64,000 nt of DNA from Deferrisoma camini S3R1. Lineage in GTDB: Bacteria; Desulfobacterota; Deferrisomatia; Deferrisomatales; Deferrisomataceae. Below are positions 19,050-27,080 of this stretch, piece by piece (position 1 is the stretch's first letter; the number at the start of each line of letters is the position of its first letter). The DNA is taken from positions 2,195,014-2,259,013 of the forward strand of contig NZ_JAFN01000001.1 in assembly GCF_000526155.1 (NCBI RefSeq), given 5' to 3'. The position numbers and the translations under genes are program-made. Under the pieces are notes generated by a model. The model made no database searches, was not told the origin of the DNA, and worked only from the letters and a program-made list of their open reading frames with translations.

Positions 19050-20450
19050 TCACCTCTCCCCGCGGCGGTGATCTCGAAGCGCCCGGAGGGCCTTCTCGAC
19101 CTCGGCCCGCCGGGCGCCCGGCGGCAGGTCCTCCAGGGCCTGGCGGTAGTGGCGGACGGCCAAAGCGATCCGCCCCGCGGACCGGTAGTAGTCCCCCAGC
19201 AAGGCGTGCCCCTCCCCCGGCCGGCCCGCCTTGCCCAGGGCCATTCCGCGGTAGTAGGCGAGCTTGTCCCATTCCGGATCGATCCGTGCCAGATCGTCGT
19301 ACACGGCCAGGGCTTCCTCGCCCCGGTCCGCCTCCAGGTACGTCCATCCCAGATCCCGGAGGGCCGGAACCGTGGCCCGGCCCTCCTTCCGCAAGCGCTC
19401 GAGCAACGAGACCGCCTCGGCGGTGCGGCCCTGCCGCAGCCAGGTGACGGCACGTTCGTGCAGGATCTCGGGGTCGGACGGCGCGAGCTTCTCGGCCCGG
19501 CCCAACACCTCCAACGCCTCATCGTACAACCCCCGCTTCCGAACGAGCAGGGCCAGCCCTAACCAGGCCGACGCGCTTCGGGGATGCTCCCGGGTGCGCT
19601 GCCGGAACAGATCCTCACCCCAGGGCCGCGGGTCCTCCACCAGCACCCGGGCCTGGGCCCGCCACAGCCGCTCCGGGTCCTCGGGCAGGGGCTTCGTGCC
19701 CGGGGGCATCATGTCGGCCAGGTAGGCCGCACGGTTCTCGGGCAGGGGGTGGGTGAACAGATAGGCCGGAACCCCCTCGGGCCGGGGCGAGGCCCATCGG
19801 ATCGTCTCCATGAACCGCACCAGCCCCCAGGGGTCGTACCCCGCGGCCACCAGGGCCCGGGCCGCCCTGCGGTCGGCGTCCTCCTCGTCCTGCCGGCTGT
19901 ACTGGAGCATCTTGGCCTGGGCCCCGGCCACCCCGAACGTGGCCACCGCCGCGCCCGCCTTGGCCCCCCCCAGGAACGCCCCGGCCAGCACCGCGGCCAT
20001 GGCTCCCAGGTTCACCTTCGCCGCCTTCTGCATCCGCCGGGCGATGTGCCGGCCCTCCACGTGGCCCACCTCGTGGGCCACCACCCCGGCCAGCTCGCTC
20101 TCGTCGCCGCACGACAGGATCGTCTGGCTGGTCACGAACACGTGGCCGCCGGGCACCGCGAACGCGTTGATGCGCGGGTCGGCCACCACGTGAAACCTCA
20201 ACTCGAACGTGCGGGCCTCCATGGCCCGGGCCACCCGCCCCCCCACCGCCTCCAGGTAGCCCGTGAGGTACGGATCGTCCAGGATCCGGAACTCCCGGCG
20301 CACCTGGGCTACCACCCGCTCCCCGAGCTTGCGCTCCTCGGCCCGGGTCAGGGCCCCCCCGCCCGCCGGCCGCGCCACGGCACACGCCGCCAACAACGCG
20401 GCCGTGGCCACCGCAACCCACCGTCTCGCAAAGCTGCGCACCGTGTCCAT
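19050..20450 (-). CDS. M48 family metalloprotease with TPR repeats, BepA-like lipoprotein
   Basis: A 466-residue exported zinc protease. The N-terminus (RRWVAVATAALLAACAV) is a lipoprotein signal with a LAAC lipobox. The catalytic domain has HEVGH (zinc His pair and Glu), FAVPGGHVFVTSQ, QYSRQDEEDADRRA (third ligand) and YLFTHPLPENR. Several TPR units from about residue 290 give protein-binding helices. BepA in E. coli, with this layout, oversees outer-membrane protein and LptD assembly; a similar envelope quality-control role is inferred. ATG 20450 is chosen because it begins the signal peptide. It is divergent from the IclR gene. Confidence 0.92.
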   Translation of the reverse strand: MDTVRSFARRWVAVATAALLAACAVARPAGGGALTRAEERKLGERVVAQVRREFRILDDPYLTGYLEAVGGRVARAMEARTFELRFHVVADPRINAFAVPGGHVFVTSQTILSCGDESELAGVVAHEVGHVEGRHIARRMQKAAKVNLGAMAAVLAGAFLGGAKAGAAVATFGVAGAQAKMLQYSRQDEEDADRRAARALVAAGYDPWGLVRFMETIRWASPRPEGVPAYLFTHPLPENRAAYLADMMPPGTKPLPEDPERLWRAQARVLVEDPRPWGEDLFRQRTREHPRSASAWLGLALLVRKRGLYDEALEVLGRAEKLAPSDPEILHERAVTWLRQGRTAEAVSLLERLRKEGRATVPALRDLGWTYLEADRGEEALAVYDDLARIDPEWDKLAYYRGMALGKAGRPGEGHALLGDYYRSAGRIALAVRHYRQALEDLPPGARRAEVEKALRALRDHRRGER

Positions 20451-20531
20451 GCCCCCCAGGGTACCCCACAGGCAAACCCCACTTCCAGCATCCCGGAGGG
20501 CCCCATTCCTCCTTTTGTAGACTCGCACCCG

Positions 20532-20560
20532 TTGACACCAGAAACCGTGTTTGGCATATT
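20532..20560 (+). promoter_or_regulatory. Sigma70 promoter of the IclR gene
   Basis: Perfect TTGACA (20532-20537), a 17-nt spacer and CATATT (20555-20560). It sits in the most A/T-rich stretch of the window, giving an untranslated leader of only about 23 nt before ATG 20590. Confidence 0.7.
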
Positions 20561-20566
20561 GCAATC

Positions 20567-20598
20567 ACTATGCGAAATATATTTTTACTATGCAAAAA
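20567..20598 (+). promoter_or_regulatory. Candidate operator: two ACTATGC direct repeats 20 nt apart
   Basis: ACTATGCGAAA and ACTATGCAAAA recur with a 20-nt period (two helical turns) between the -10 box and the start of the IclR gene. Position and spacing suit autoregulation. IclR operators are usually inverted repeats, so this is uncertain. Confidence 0.4.
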
Positions 20599-21390
20599 CA
20601 GATGACTTCTCCCCGCTACTTCACCCAATCGCTCGCAAAAGGGTTGAAGGTCCTGGACGCGATGGCCCGGGCCGGGGCCCCGGTTACCCTCTCCCACGTG
20701 GCCGAGGCCGTGGGGGTGCCCGCCAGCACCGCCCATCGGCTTCTGTACACCTTGGAGGCCGAGGGGTACGTGGAACGACTGCCGGGGACCAAGGAGTACC
20801 GCCTCACGCCCAACGTGCTCGGCCTCGGGTTTGCGTTCTTCCAGACCTCGGACCTGTGGCAAACGGCCCACCCTTACCTGGTCAAGGCCTCCCGCACCCA
20901 CGGTGAGACCTTCAACCTGGCGGTGCTCGACGGCACCGACATTCTCTACATCGATCGGGTGAAGACACGGCGGATCCTCAGCATCAACCTGGAGATCGGC
21001 TCCAAGCTTCCGGCGTTCTGCACCTCCATGGGCCGGGTGCTCCTGGCGGCCCGGCCTGCAGAGCAAGTCCGAGAAATCCTGGCCCGTACGGATCGGTCGC
21101 GGTTCACCGGCCGCACCGTGACGGACACCGAGGAGATCCTCCGGATCCTCGAAGAGGTCCGGCGCCAGGGGTTTGCGGTGAACGACGGGGAGCTCGCGGT
21201 GGAGCTCCGATCGGTGGCCGCCCCGGTGCGGAACCGGTCGGGCGAGGTGGTGGCCGCGGTCAACCTGGCCGTGCACGCATCGGAGTACTCGTCCGAGGAC
21301 ATGCGCACCCGCCTCGCCCCGGTGGTGAGGGAGGTGGCGGGGGAGATCTCCCAGGCCCTGGGCTGGCGCTCCGGGAACGCCCCGAGCTGA
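20590..21390 (+). CDS. IclR family transcriptional regulator
   Basis: A DNA-binding regulator of about 266 residues. A winged helix-turn-helix (VTLSHVAEAVGVPASTAHRLLYTLEAEGYVER) is followed by the IclR effector domain with the typical LPAFCTSMGRVLLA and the closing VAAVNLAVHASEYS segments. It probably senses a small carboxylate and controls the BKACE-Liv-AOR-aminotransferase block that begins 49 nt downstream. No Shine-Dalgarno precedes the ATG at 20590; ATG at 20602 is an alternative. A/T-rich upstream DNA contrasts with its surroundings. Confidence 0.93.
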   Translation: MQKQMTSPRYFTQSLAKGLKVLDAMARAGAPVTLSHVAEAVGVPASTAHRLLYTLEAEGYVERLPGTKEYRLTPNVLGLGFAFFQTSDLWQTAHPYLVKASRTHGETFNLAVLDGTDILYIDRVKTRRILSINLEIGSKLPAFCTSMGRVLLAARPAEQVREILARTDRSRFTGRTVTDTEEILRILEEVRRQGFAVNDGELAVELRSVAAPVRNRSGEVVAAVNLAVHASEYSSEDMRTRLAPVVREVAGEISQALGWRSGNAPS

Positions 21391-21439
21391 CAACCGGCCC
21401 CGGGGAAGCGCCGGGCATCCCAGCTTCAAAAGGCTTGTC

Positions 21440-22276
21440 ATGGAGAAGCTCGTCATCACGATCGCGCCCACGGGGTCCATCCCGACCCGCGACACGACCC
21501 CCCACGTGCCGATCACCCCCGAGGAGATCGTGGCGGACTGCGTCCGCTGCGTGGAGGCGGGGGCCTCGGTCTGTCACGTGCACGTGAGGGAGCCGGACGG
21601 GCGGCCGTCCACCCGGTTCGATCTGTTCCGGCAGGTGGCCGAGGGGCTCCGCGCCCGCACCGACGCCGTGCTCCAGATCTCCACGGGGGGGCGCGCCGGC
21701 AGCGCGTTCGAGGAGCGGTCCGAGCGCCTCGAGCTTCGGCCGGAGATGGCCTCGCTCACCACCGGGTCGGTCAACTTCCCCGAGGGGGTGTACGCCAACC
21801 CGCGGGACCTGGTGGAACGGCTGGCCGGCCGGATGAAGGAGCTCGCCATCAAGCCCGAGATGGAGATCTTCGACGTGTCCATGGTGGAGGGGGCCCTGGA
21901 CCTGGCCCGCAAGGGGCTTGCCGAGCCGCCGCTCCACTTCAACTTCGTGCTGGGCCTCAAGGGGGCGCTGCCGGCCACGCCGAAGAACCTCCTCCACCTG
22001 GTGGAGACCGTCCCCGCCGGGAGCACCTGGACCGTATCGGGGATCGGCCGGGCCCAGCTACCCATGGCCGTGCACGCGATTCTCATGGGCGGCCACGTCC
22101 GGGTGGGCCTGGAGGACAACATCTACTACGCAAAGGGGGTGCTGGCGCGGAACGTGGACCTGGTGGAGCGGGTGGTGCGCCTGGCCCGGGAGCTGGGCCG
22201 GCCCGTGGCCACCCCGGCCGAGGCGCGCCGGATCCTCGGGCTGGGCTCCGGCGGGGCCGCCGCCGGGTCTGGATAG
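21440..22276 (+). CDS. BKACE family beta-keto acid cleavage enzyme (DUF849)
   Basis: A 278-residue TIM-barrel zinc enzyme. The founding member cleaves 3-keto-5-aminohexanoate with acetyl-CoA in lysine fermentation; the wider family accepts many beta-keto acids. Key marks are APTGSIPTRDTTPHVPITPEEI, the VCHVHVREPDGRPS segment with paired His metal ligands, the glycine-rich QISTGG loop, LTTGSVNFPEGVY, EMEIFD and the GHVRVGLEDNIYYAKG end. The substrate cannot be read with certainty. Genes nearby for uptake, transamination and aldehyde oxidation suggest an amino-acid-derived keto acid. Confidence 0.92.
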   Translation: MEKLVITIAPTGSIPTRDTTPHVPITPEEIVADCVRCVEAGASVCHVHVREPDGRPSTRFDLFRQVAEGLRARTDAVLQISTGGRAGSAFEERSERLELRPEMASLTTGSVNFPEGVYANPRDLVERLAGRMKELAIKPEMEIFDVSMVEGALDLARKGLAEPPLHFNFVLGLKGALPATPKNLLHLVETVPAGSTWTVSGIGRAQLPMAVHAILMGGHVRVGLEDNIYYAKGVLARNVDLVERVVRLARELGRPVATPAEARRILGLGSGGAAAGSG

Positions 22277-22315
22277 CAGGGTTTCCCCCCACACACACGA
22301 AAAAGGAGGTGGACC

Positions 22316-23497
22316 ATGAGGGGAAGATGGGCCAAGCGGCTGGGCATGGCGCTCGCGGTGACCCTGGGGATGGGCTCGGCCTGGGCGGCCGACACGGTGA
22401 AGATCGGGGTCGTGGGGCCCCGCACCGGCGGGGCGGCCGCCACCGGCAAGGCGTTCGAGGAGGGAATCCAGATCGCCCTGGACTACGTGAACTCCCACGG
22501 CGGGGTGCTGGGCAAGAAGCTCGAGGTGGTGTTCGAGGACACCGCCGGCTCCCCCGACAAGGCGGCGGCCGCGTTCGAGCGGCTGGTCACCCGGGACAAG
22601 GTGGCCATGGTCCTGGGCGAGAGCCACTCGTCCGCGGCGCTCGCCGAGATCGAGGTGGCCAACCGGCTCCAGGTGCCGTTCGTGGTGGTGGAGGCATGGG
22701 CGGACCCGATCACGGCCAAGAACTACAAGTGGGTGTTCCGGGCAGGCCCGTCGAACAGCGGGGTGGTCAACGAGACGATCGCCAAGTGGGTCGAGCACGA
22801 GGGCTTCAAGCGGGTCTACATCGTGGCGGAGAACACGGACTGGGGCCTCGGGATCAAGGGGCTGTGCGAGAAGGCCCTGAAGAAGCGGGGCATCCAGTAC
22901 GCCTCCCTGGTCACGGAGCGGAAGGCCCAGGACCACTACACCGAGCTGGCGAAGATCAAGCAGTTCGATCCGGACGTGGTGCTCGCGTTCGTGTACGGCA
23001 CGGGGCTCCACTACTTCATCGCCCAGGCCGGCGAGGTGGGCCTCACGCCCAAGGCGGTGATCCTGGACGGTGCCGGGCCGCCGAGCCTGTGGCCTGACTT
23101 CTGGACCAACGTGGGCGAGTACGGGGACAAGGAGTGCTTCGTGTCGTCGATGCACGAGAAGGTGGAGCTCACCCCGCTGGCCACCCACTTCCGCAAGGCG
23201 TACATCAAGGCGTTCGGCAAGAAGCCCTCGGACTACAAGTCGCGATCGATCTTCGACGCGATCCTGATCGCGGCCGACGCCATCAACCGGGCGGGCTCCC
23301 TGGACGCCGGCAAGATCGTGTCGGCCCTGGAGACCACGAGCCTCGAGGTCACCCGGGGCACGGTGCGGTTCGGCACCACCAAGGGCGGACCCGAGTACCA
23401 CCACTGGATGCCCCCCATGCTCGTCATCCAGTGGCAGAACCGGGAGCAGGTGGTCCTGTACCCGCCCCAGGCGGCCACGGGCAAGCTAAAGCGCTAG
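22316..23497 (+). CDS. Branched-chain amino acid-type ABC transporter substrate-binding protein
   Basis: A 393-residue periplasmic type I binding protein of the LivJ family. A signal peptide (RLGMALAVTLGMGSAWA) precedes IGVVGPRTGGAAATGKAFEEG and the two-lobe Leu/Ile/Val-binding fold (GVLGKKLEVVFEDTAGSPDKA). A very strong ribosome site (AAAAAGGAGG) is present, consistent with high expression of binding proteins. Its last codon TAG lies within the first CTAG of the 237-bp repeat element, which separates it from the permease genes. Ligand unknown; family members bind branched-chain amino acids, amides, urea or aromatic compounds. Confidence 0.93.
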   Translation: MRGRWAKRLGMALAVTLGMGSAWAADTVKIGVVGPRTGGAAATGKAFEEGIQIALDYVNSHGGVLGKKLEVVFEDTAGSPDKAAAAFERLVTRDKVAMVLGESHSSAALAEIEVANRLQVPFVVVEAWADPITAKNYKWVFRAGPSNSGVVNETIAKWVEHEGFKRVYIVAENTDWGLGIKGLCEKALKKRGIQYASLVTERKAQDHYTELAKIKQFDPDVVLAFVYGTGLHYFIAQAGEVGLTPKAVILDGAGPPSLWPDFWTNVGEYGDKECFVSSMHEKVELTPLATHFRKAYIKAFGKKPSDYKSRSIFDAILIAADAINRAGSLDAGKIVSALETTSLEVTRGTVRFGTTKGGPEYHHWMPPMLVIQWQNREQVVLYPPQAATGKLKR

Positions 23498-23730
23498 TGG
23501 CATGGTTCGCACGTTCGTGCATTCCCCGACTCGGTGGGGCTGGGGGCCCCTCCTTCGCTGAACGGCCTCGCAGGGGCCACCGCGGCGCGGTCCGCTGCGA
23601 CGCGTGAGAGCACGCGCCGCGGCCGCTCCCCTGACGCCGGGCGGCCCGGGCTGCTCGGCCGTCGCGCTTCGTCGGAACCCCCAGCCCCACCGCCGGAATG
23701 GATATACGTTTCTGCGGAACGGAACACTAG
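23494..23730 (+). mobile_element. 237-bp MITE-like element, copy A
   Basis: It begins CTAGTG and ends CACTAG, and closely matches the reverse complement of 49203-49439, a copy of exactly equal length. By eye only about seven mismatches occur over the central 160 bp; the outer arms are more diverged. A perfect 15-bp inner inverted repeat (23532-23546 with 23678-23692) and a central GC-rich hairpin make it foldable. The first CTAG includes the TAG stop of the upstream gene. CTAG at both ends looks like a 4-bp target duplication of the IS5 kind. No transposase is encoded; any reading frame in it is incidental. Confidence 0.85.
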
Positions 23731-23797
23731 CCCACCGCGGCAGGGGAGGGCCTGGCAGGGCCCTCCCCTGCCGGAACCCGTCCTTCGGAGGAGCCCG

Positions 23798-24655
23798 ATG
23801 TTCTCGCTCGCCGTCGTCAACGGCCTGGTGATGGGCACGATCTACGCCCTGGCGGCCCTGGGGGTGTCGCTGGTGGTGGGGATCATGAACGTGATCAACT
23901 TCGCCCACGGCGAGTTCTACATCCTGGCGGGCTACTTCAGCTACCTGTTCGCCGACGCCCTGGGGTGGCCCGTGGCGGCGGCCATGGTCGCGGCCGTGGC
24001 GCTGGTGTTCGCGGCCGGGGTGCTGGTGGAGTACCTGCTCATCCGGCCCACCTACGGCAACGACATGTACTCGCTCATCCTGACCTTCATCCTGTCCATC
24101 GTGCTCCAGAACGCGTACCTGCACATCTTCGGCCCCTACCCCAAGAAGCCCCCCAACTGGGTCAAGGGCGCCACCAACTTCTTCGACCAGTTCTACTACG
24201 GCAACCAGCGGCTGGTGGCCCTGGCGGCCGGGGCGGCGGTCATCGGGGCGCTGTTCGTGCTCATCAAGACCACCTGGTTCGGCCGGGTGGTGCGGGCCAC
24301 GAGCCAGGACCGGGAGATGGCCGAGATGAACGGGGTGAACACCGTGGGGGTGAACCTGGTGAGCTTCGGGCTGGGCTGTGCCCTGGCCGGGGCGGCCGGG
24401 GTGATCCTGAGCCCCATCTTCCCGGTGACCCCCACCGCGGGGGTGGCGGTGGCCCTCACCTCGTTCGTGATCGTGGTGCTGGGGGGCATGGGCTCGCTGT
24501 GGGGGTGCGTGGTGGGCGGGCTGGTGATCGGGCTGGTGGAGAGCTTCGGCGCCACCTACGTGTCCACCGGATACAAGCACCTGTTCGACTTCGTGATCCT
24601 GCTCGGGGTGCTGCTGGTGCGGCCGTCGGGCCTGTTCGGAAAGCCCGCCGCATGA
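23798..24655 (+). CDS. Branched-chain amino acid-type ABC transporter permease, LivH class
   Basis: A 285-residue inner-membrane permease with about eight hydrophobic segments. NFAHGEFYILAGYF near the N-terminus and the GVAVALTSFVIVVLGGMGSLWG stretch are LivH hallmarks. ATG 23798 is chosen because of CGGAGGAG 4 nt upstream. The reading frame continues upstream through the repeat element, but that part is not protein-like. It is first of four tightly spaced transport genes (H, M, G, F). Confidence 0.93.
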   Translation: MFSLAVVNGLVMGTIYALAALGVSLVVGIMNVINFAHGEFYILAGYFSYLFADALGWPVAAAMVAAVALVFAAGVLVEYLLIRPTYGNDMYSLILTFILSIVLQNAYLHIFGPYPKKPPNWVKGATNFFDQFYYGNQRLVALAAGAAVIGALFVLIKTTWFGRVVRATSQDREMAEMNGVNTVGVNLVSFGLGCALAGAAGVILSPIFPVTPTAGVAVALTSFVIVVLGGMGSLWGCVVGGLVIGLVESFGATYVSTGYKHLFDFVILLGVLLVRPSGLFGKPAA

Positions 24656-24680
24656 CCCTGGACTCAAGGGAGACCCGACC

Positions 24681-25634
24681 GTGAAACGCCTCCGTTGGCG
24701 CTGGTGGATCGGGGCCGCCGCGTTCGTGGCCGTGCCGTTCGGCCTCGACAGCTACGCGCTGCACGTCGCCATCACCTGCCTGTTCTACGCGATGATGGCC
24801 ACCAGCTGGAACCTGATCGCCGGATACACCGGCCAGGTGTCGTTCGCCCACGCCGCGTTCGCCGGCATCGGCGCCTACACCTCGGGGCTCCTGGCCGTGA
24901 AGGCCGGGGTGCCGCCCTGGATCGGGATCGCCGTGGGCACGGCCGCGGCCGGGGCGTTCGGCTTGATGCTCGGGGTGCTGTGCCTGCGGATGGGGGGCAT
25001 CTACCTGTCCCTGGCCACCCTCGCGTTCTCCGAGATCCTGTCGATCGTGGTCCAGAACGAGTACGAGGTCACGCGGGGAACCATGGGCCTCCAGATCCCG
25101 GGGCTGCTCCCCACCTACTCGAAGCTCAGCTACTACTTCGTGTTCCTGGCCGCGGCCGTGGGCACGGTGTGGCTGGTGGTGCGGCTGATCCGCTCGGACC
25201 TGGGTCTCAGCTTCCGGGCCGTGCAGAACGACGAGGCCGCGGCCGCGGCCAGCGGGGTGGACGTGGTGCGGATCCGCGTCCTGGCGTTCACGGTGTCGAG
25301 CGCCCTGGCCGGGCTTGCCGGCGGTCTGTTCGGGCACTACCTGCTCCTCATCACCCCGACCCTCCTGTCCCTCGACCAGATGTTCCTGGTGCTGGCCATG
25401 GCGGTGATCGGGGGGCTGGGCTCCCTGTGGGGGCCGGTGGCCGGGGCGTTCTTCCTGGAGATCCTCTCCGAGTACATCCGGGCGTGGGGCGAGTACCACG
25501 TGCTGGCGTTCGGCCTGGTGGCCCTGGTGGTCGCCCGGTTCGCGCCGGACGGCCTCGCAGGGCTCGCGCGGGCGGTGCGCAAGGGCCCGCCCGCCCCGGG
25601 GAGGCCGGCGCCGGCCGCCGGGGGGAGGAGCTGA
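24681..25634 (+). CDS. Branched-chain amino acid-type ABC transporter permease, LivM class
   Basis: A 317-residue inner-membrane permease with multiple hydrophobic helices and the LivM hallmarks MATSWNLIAGYTGQVSFAHA, GGIYLSLATLAFSEI and MAVIGGLGSLWGPVAGAFF. It would pair with the LivH-type subunit as the heterodimeric channel. The C-terminal 25 residues are Pro/Arg-rich. It is 25 nt after livH and 1 nt before the ATPase gene. Confidence 0.93.
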   Translation: MKRLRWRWWIGAAAFVAVPFGLDSYALHVAITCLFYAMMATSWNLIAGYTGQVSFAHAAFAGIGAYTSGLLAVKAGVPPWIGIAVGTAAAGAFGLMLGVLCLRMGGIYLSLATLAFSEILSIVVQNEYEVTRGTMGLQIPGLLPTYSKLSYYFVFLAAAVGTVWLVVRLIRSDLGLSFRAVQNDEAAAAASGVDVVRIRVLAFTVSSALAGLAGGLFGHYLLLITPTLLSLDQMFLVLAMAVIGGLGSLWGPVAGAFFLEILSEYIRAWGEYHVLAFGLVALVVARFAPDGLAGLARAVRKGPPAPGRPAPAAGGRS

Positions 25635-25635
25635 G

Positions 25636-26355
25636 ATGCCGATCCTGGTCGGTAGGGGGCTCGGCAAATCGTTCGGCGGGGTCACCGCGCTCGACGGCGT
25701 GGACTTCGCCCTGGAGGCGGGCCAGATCACGGGGCTCATCGGCCCCAACGGCGCGGGCAAAACCACCCTGTTCAACGTGGTCGCCGGGGCCCTGAGGCCC
25801 ACGGCCGGCAAGGTGCTCCTCGACGGCACTGACATCACGGGTTGGAGGCCCAACCGGATCTGCCGGTCCGGCGTCGCCCGCACCTTCCAGATCACCCGAC
25901 CGTTCGCGGACATGACCTGCCTCGAGAACGTGGGCGTGGCCGTGGTGAACCGCCGGCACCCCCCGGCCGGGGGGTGGGAGGACGAGGCCGCCGCCCTCCT
26001 GGAGACCGTGGGCCTCGGGGGCCGGGCGGCGACCCGGGCGGGCCAGCTCAACCTGATCGAGAAGAAGAAGCTCGAGATGGCCCGGGCCCTCGCCTCGAAC
26101 CCCCGGGTTCTGCTCCTGGACGAGGTGCTGGGGGGCTTGAACACGGCCGAGATCGGCCAGGCCGTGGACCTGATCCTGCGGCTCCGGGAGGAGGTGGGGG
26201 TCACCGTGTTCTGGATCGAGCACATCATGGGGGCCATCATGCGGGCCGCCGACCGGATCATCGTGCTGGACCAGGGCCGGAAGCTCATGGAGGGCACCCC
26301 CGAGGAGGTGGCCCACGACCCCAGGGTGATCCAGGCCTACCTCGGGCACAGCTGA
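25636..26355 (+). CDS. Branched-chain amino acid-type ABC transporter ATP-binding protein, LivG class
   Basis: A 239-residue ATPase. Walker A is GPNGAGKTT, Walker B is VLLLDEVLGGL. The usual LSGGQ signature is degenerate, reading AGQLNLIEKKKLEMA at its place, as in other LivG proteins that have the LNLIEKKKLE-type variant. FQITRPFADMTCLENV and WIEHIMGAIM (switch His) are typical. It powers uptake with the second ATPase encoded immediately downstream. Confidence 0.93.
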   Translation: MPILVGRGLGKSFGGVTALDGVDFALEAGQITGLIGPNGAGKTTLFNVVAGALRPTAGKVLLDGTDITGWRPNRICRSGVARTFQITRPFADMTCLENVGVAVVNRRHPPAGGWEDEAAALLETVGLGGRAATRAGQLNLIEKKKLEMARALASNPRVLLLDEVLGGLNTAEIGQAVDLILRLREEVGVTVFWIEHIMGAIMRAADRIIVLDQGRKLMEGTPEEVAHDPRVIQAYLGHS

Positions 26356-26359
26356 AGGG

Positions 26360-27067
26360 ATGCCGATGCTGGAAGTGGCGGGCGTGGACGTGTTCCGGGG
26401 GGAGAGCCAGGTCCTGTGGGACGTGTCGCTGCGGGTGGGACCCGGCGAGCGGGTGGCCGTGCTCGGCAGCAACGGCGCCGGCAAGAGCACGCTGATCGCG
26501 GCGATCCTGGGCGCCGTGCGGCCCAGCCGGGGAGACATCCGGTTCCGGGGCCAGAGCCTGGTGGGGAAACGGCCGTACCAGGTGGCCCGGATGGGCATCG
26601 CCATCGTGCCGGAGGGCCGGCGGGTGTACCGGGACATGACCGTGTACGAGAACCTGGAGATGGGCGCCTACCCGCTCCGGGCGAGGGCCGCGCTCCGCGA
26701 GTCCATGGACCGGGTGTTCTCCCTGTTCCCGGTGTTGGCGGAGCGCCGCAGCCAGAGCGCCGGCTCCCTGTCGGGCGGCCAGCAGCAGATGCTGGCGATC
26801 GGCCGGGCCCTGATGAGCCGGCCCGAGTTCCTCATCGTGGACGAGCTGAGCCTGGGGCTCGCGCCCCTGGTGACCCAGGAGATCTTTGCGGCGCTCGACT
26901 CCCTGGGCGAGGGGATCACGGTGATGCTGGTGGAGCAGAACGTCGAGATGGCCCTGCGCCACTCCCAGCGGGCCTACGTGCTGGAGAGCGGCCGGGTGGC
27001 GAGGGAAGGCCGCTCCGCGGATCTCGCGGACGACCCGGAGATCCGGCGGGCGTACCTAGGGCTTTGA
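26360..27067 (+). CDS. Branched-chain amino acid-type ABC transporter ATP-binding protein, LivF class
   Basis: A 235-residue ATPase with Walker A GSNGAGKST, signature LSGGQQQMLAIGRALM, Walker B FLIVDELSLGLAP, and the LivF-typical GIAIVPEGRRVYRDMTVYENL. Two close ATG codons (26360 and 26366) are possible starts; AAGGG upstream favours the second slightly. It ends 13 nt before the aldehyde oxidoreductase gene, so transport and catabolism are likely one transcript. Confidence 0.93.
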   Translation: MPMLEVAGVDVFRGESQVLWDVSLRVGPGERVAVLGSNGAGKSTLIAAILGAVRPSRGDIRFRGQSLVGKRPYQVARMGIAIVPEGRRVYRDMTVYENLEMGAYPLRARAALRESMDRVFSLFPVLAERRSQSAGSLSGGQQQMLAIGRALMSRPEFLIVDELSLGLAPLVTQEIFAALDSLGEGITVMLVEQNVEMALRHSQRAYVLESGRVAREGRSADLADDPEIRRAYLGL

Positions 27068-27080
27068 GAGGAGGGTCCCC

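Noticed and set aside
23534-23797. Extended N-terminus of the LivH-type permease through the repeat element
   Set aside because: The extension is encoded by the 237-bp element, and the same peptide arises in copy B away from any permease. ATG 23798 has a good ribosome site and begins the conserved protein.
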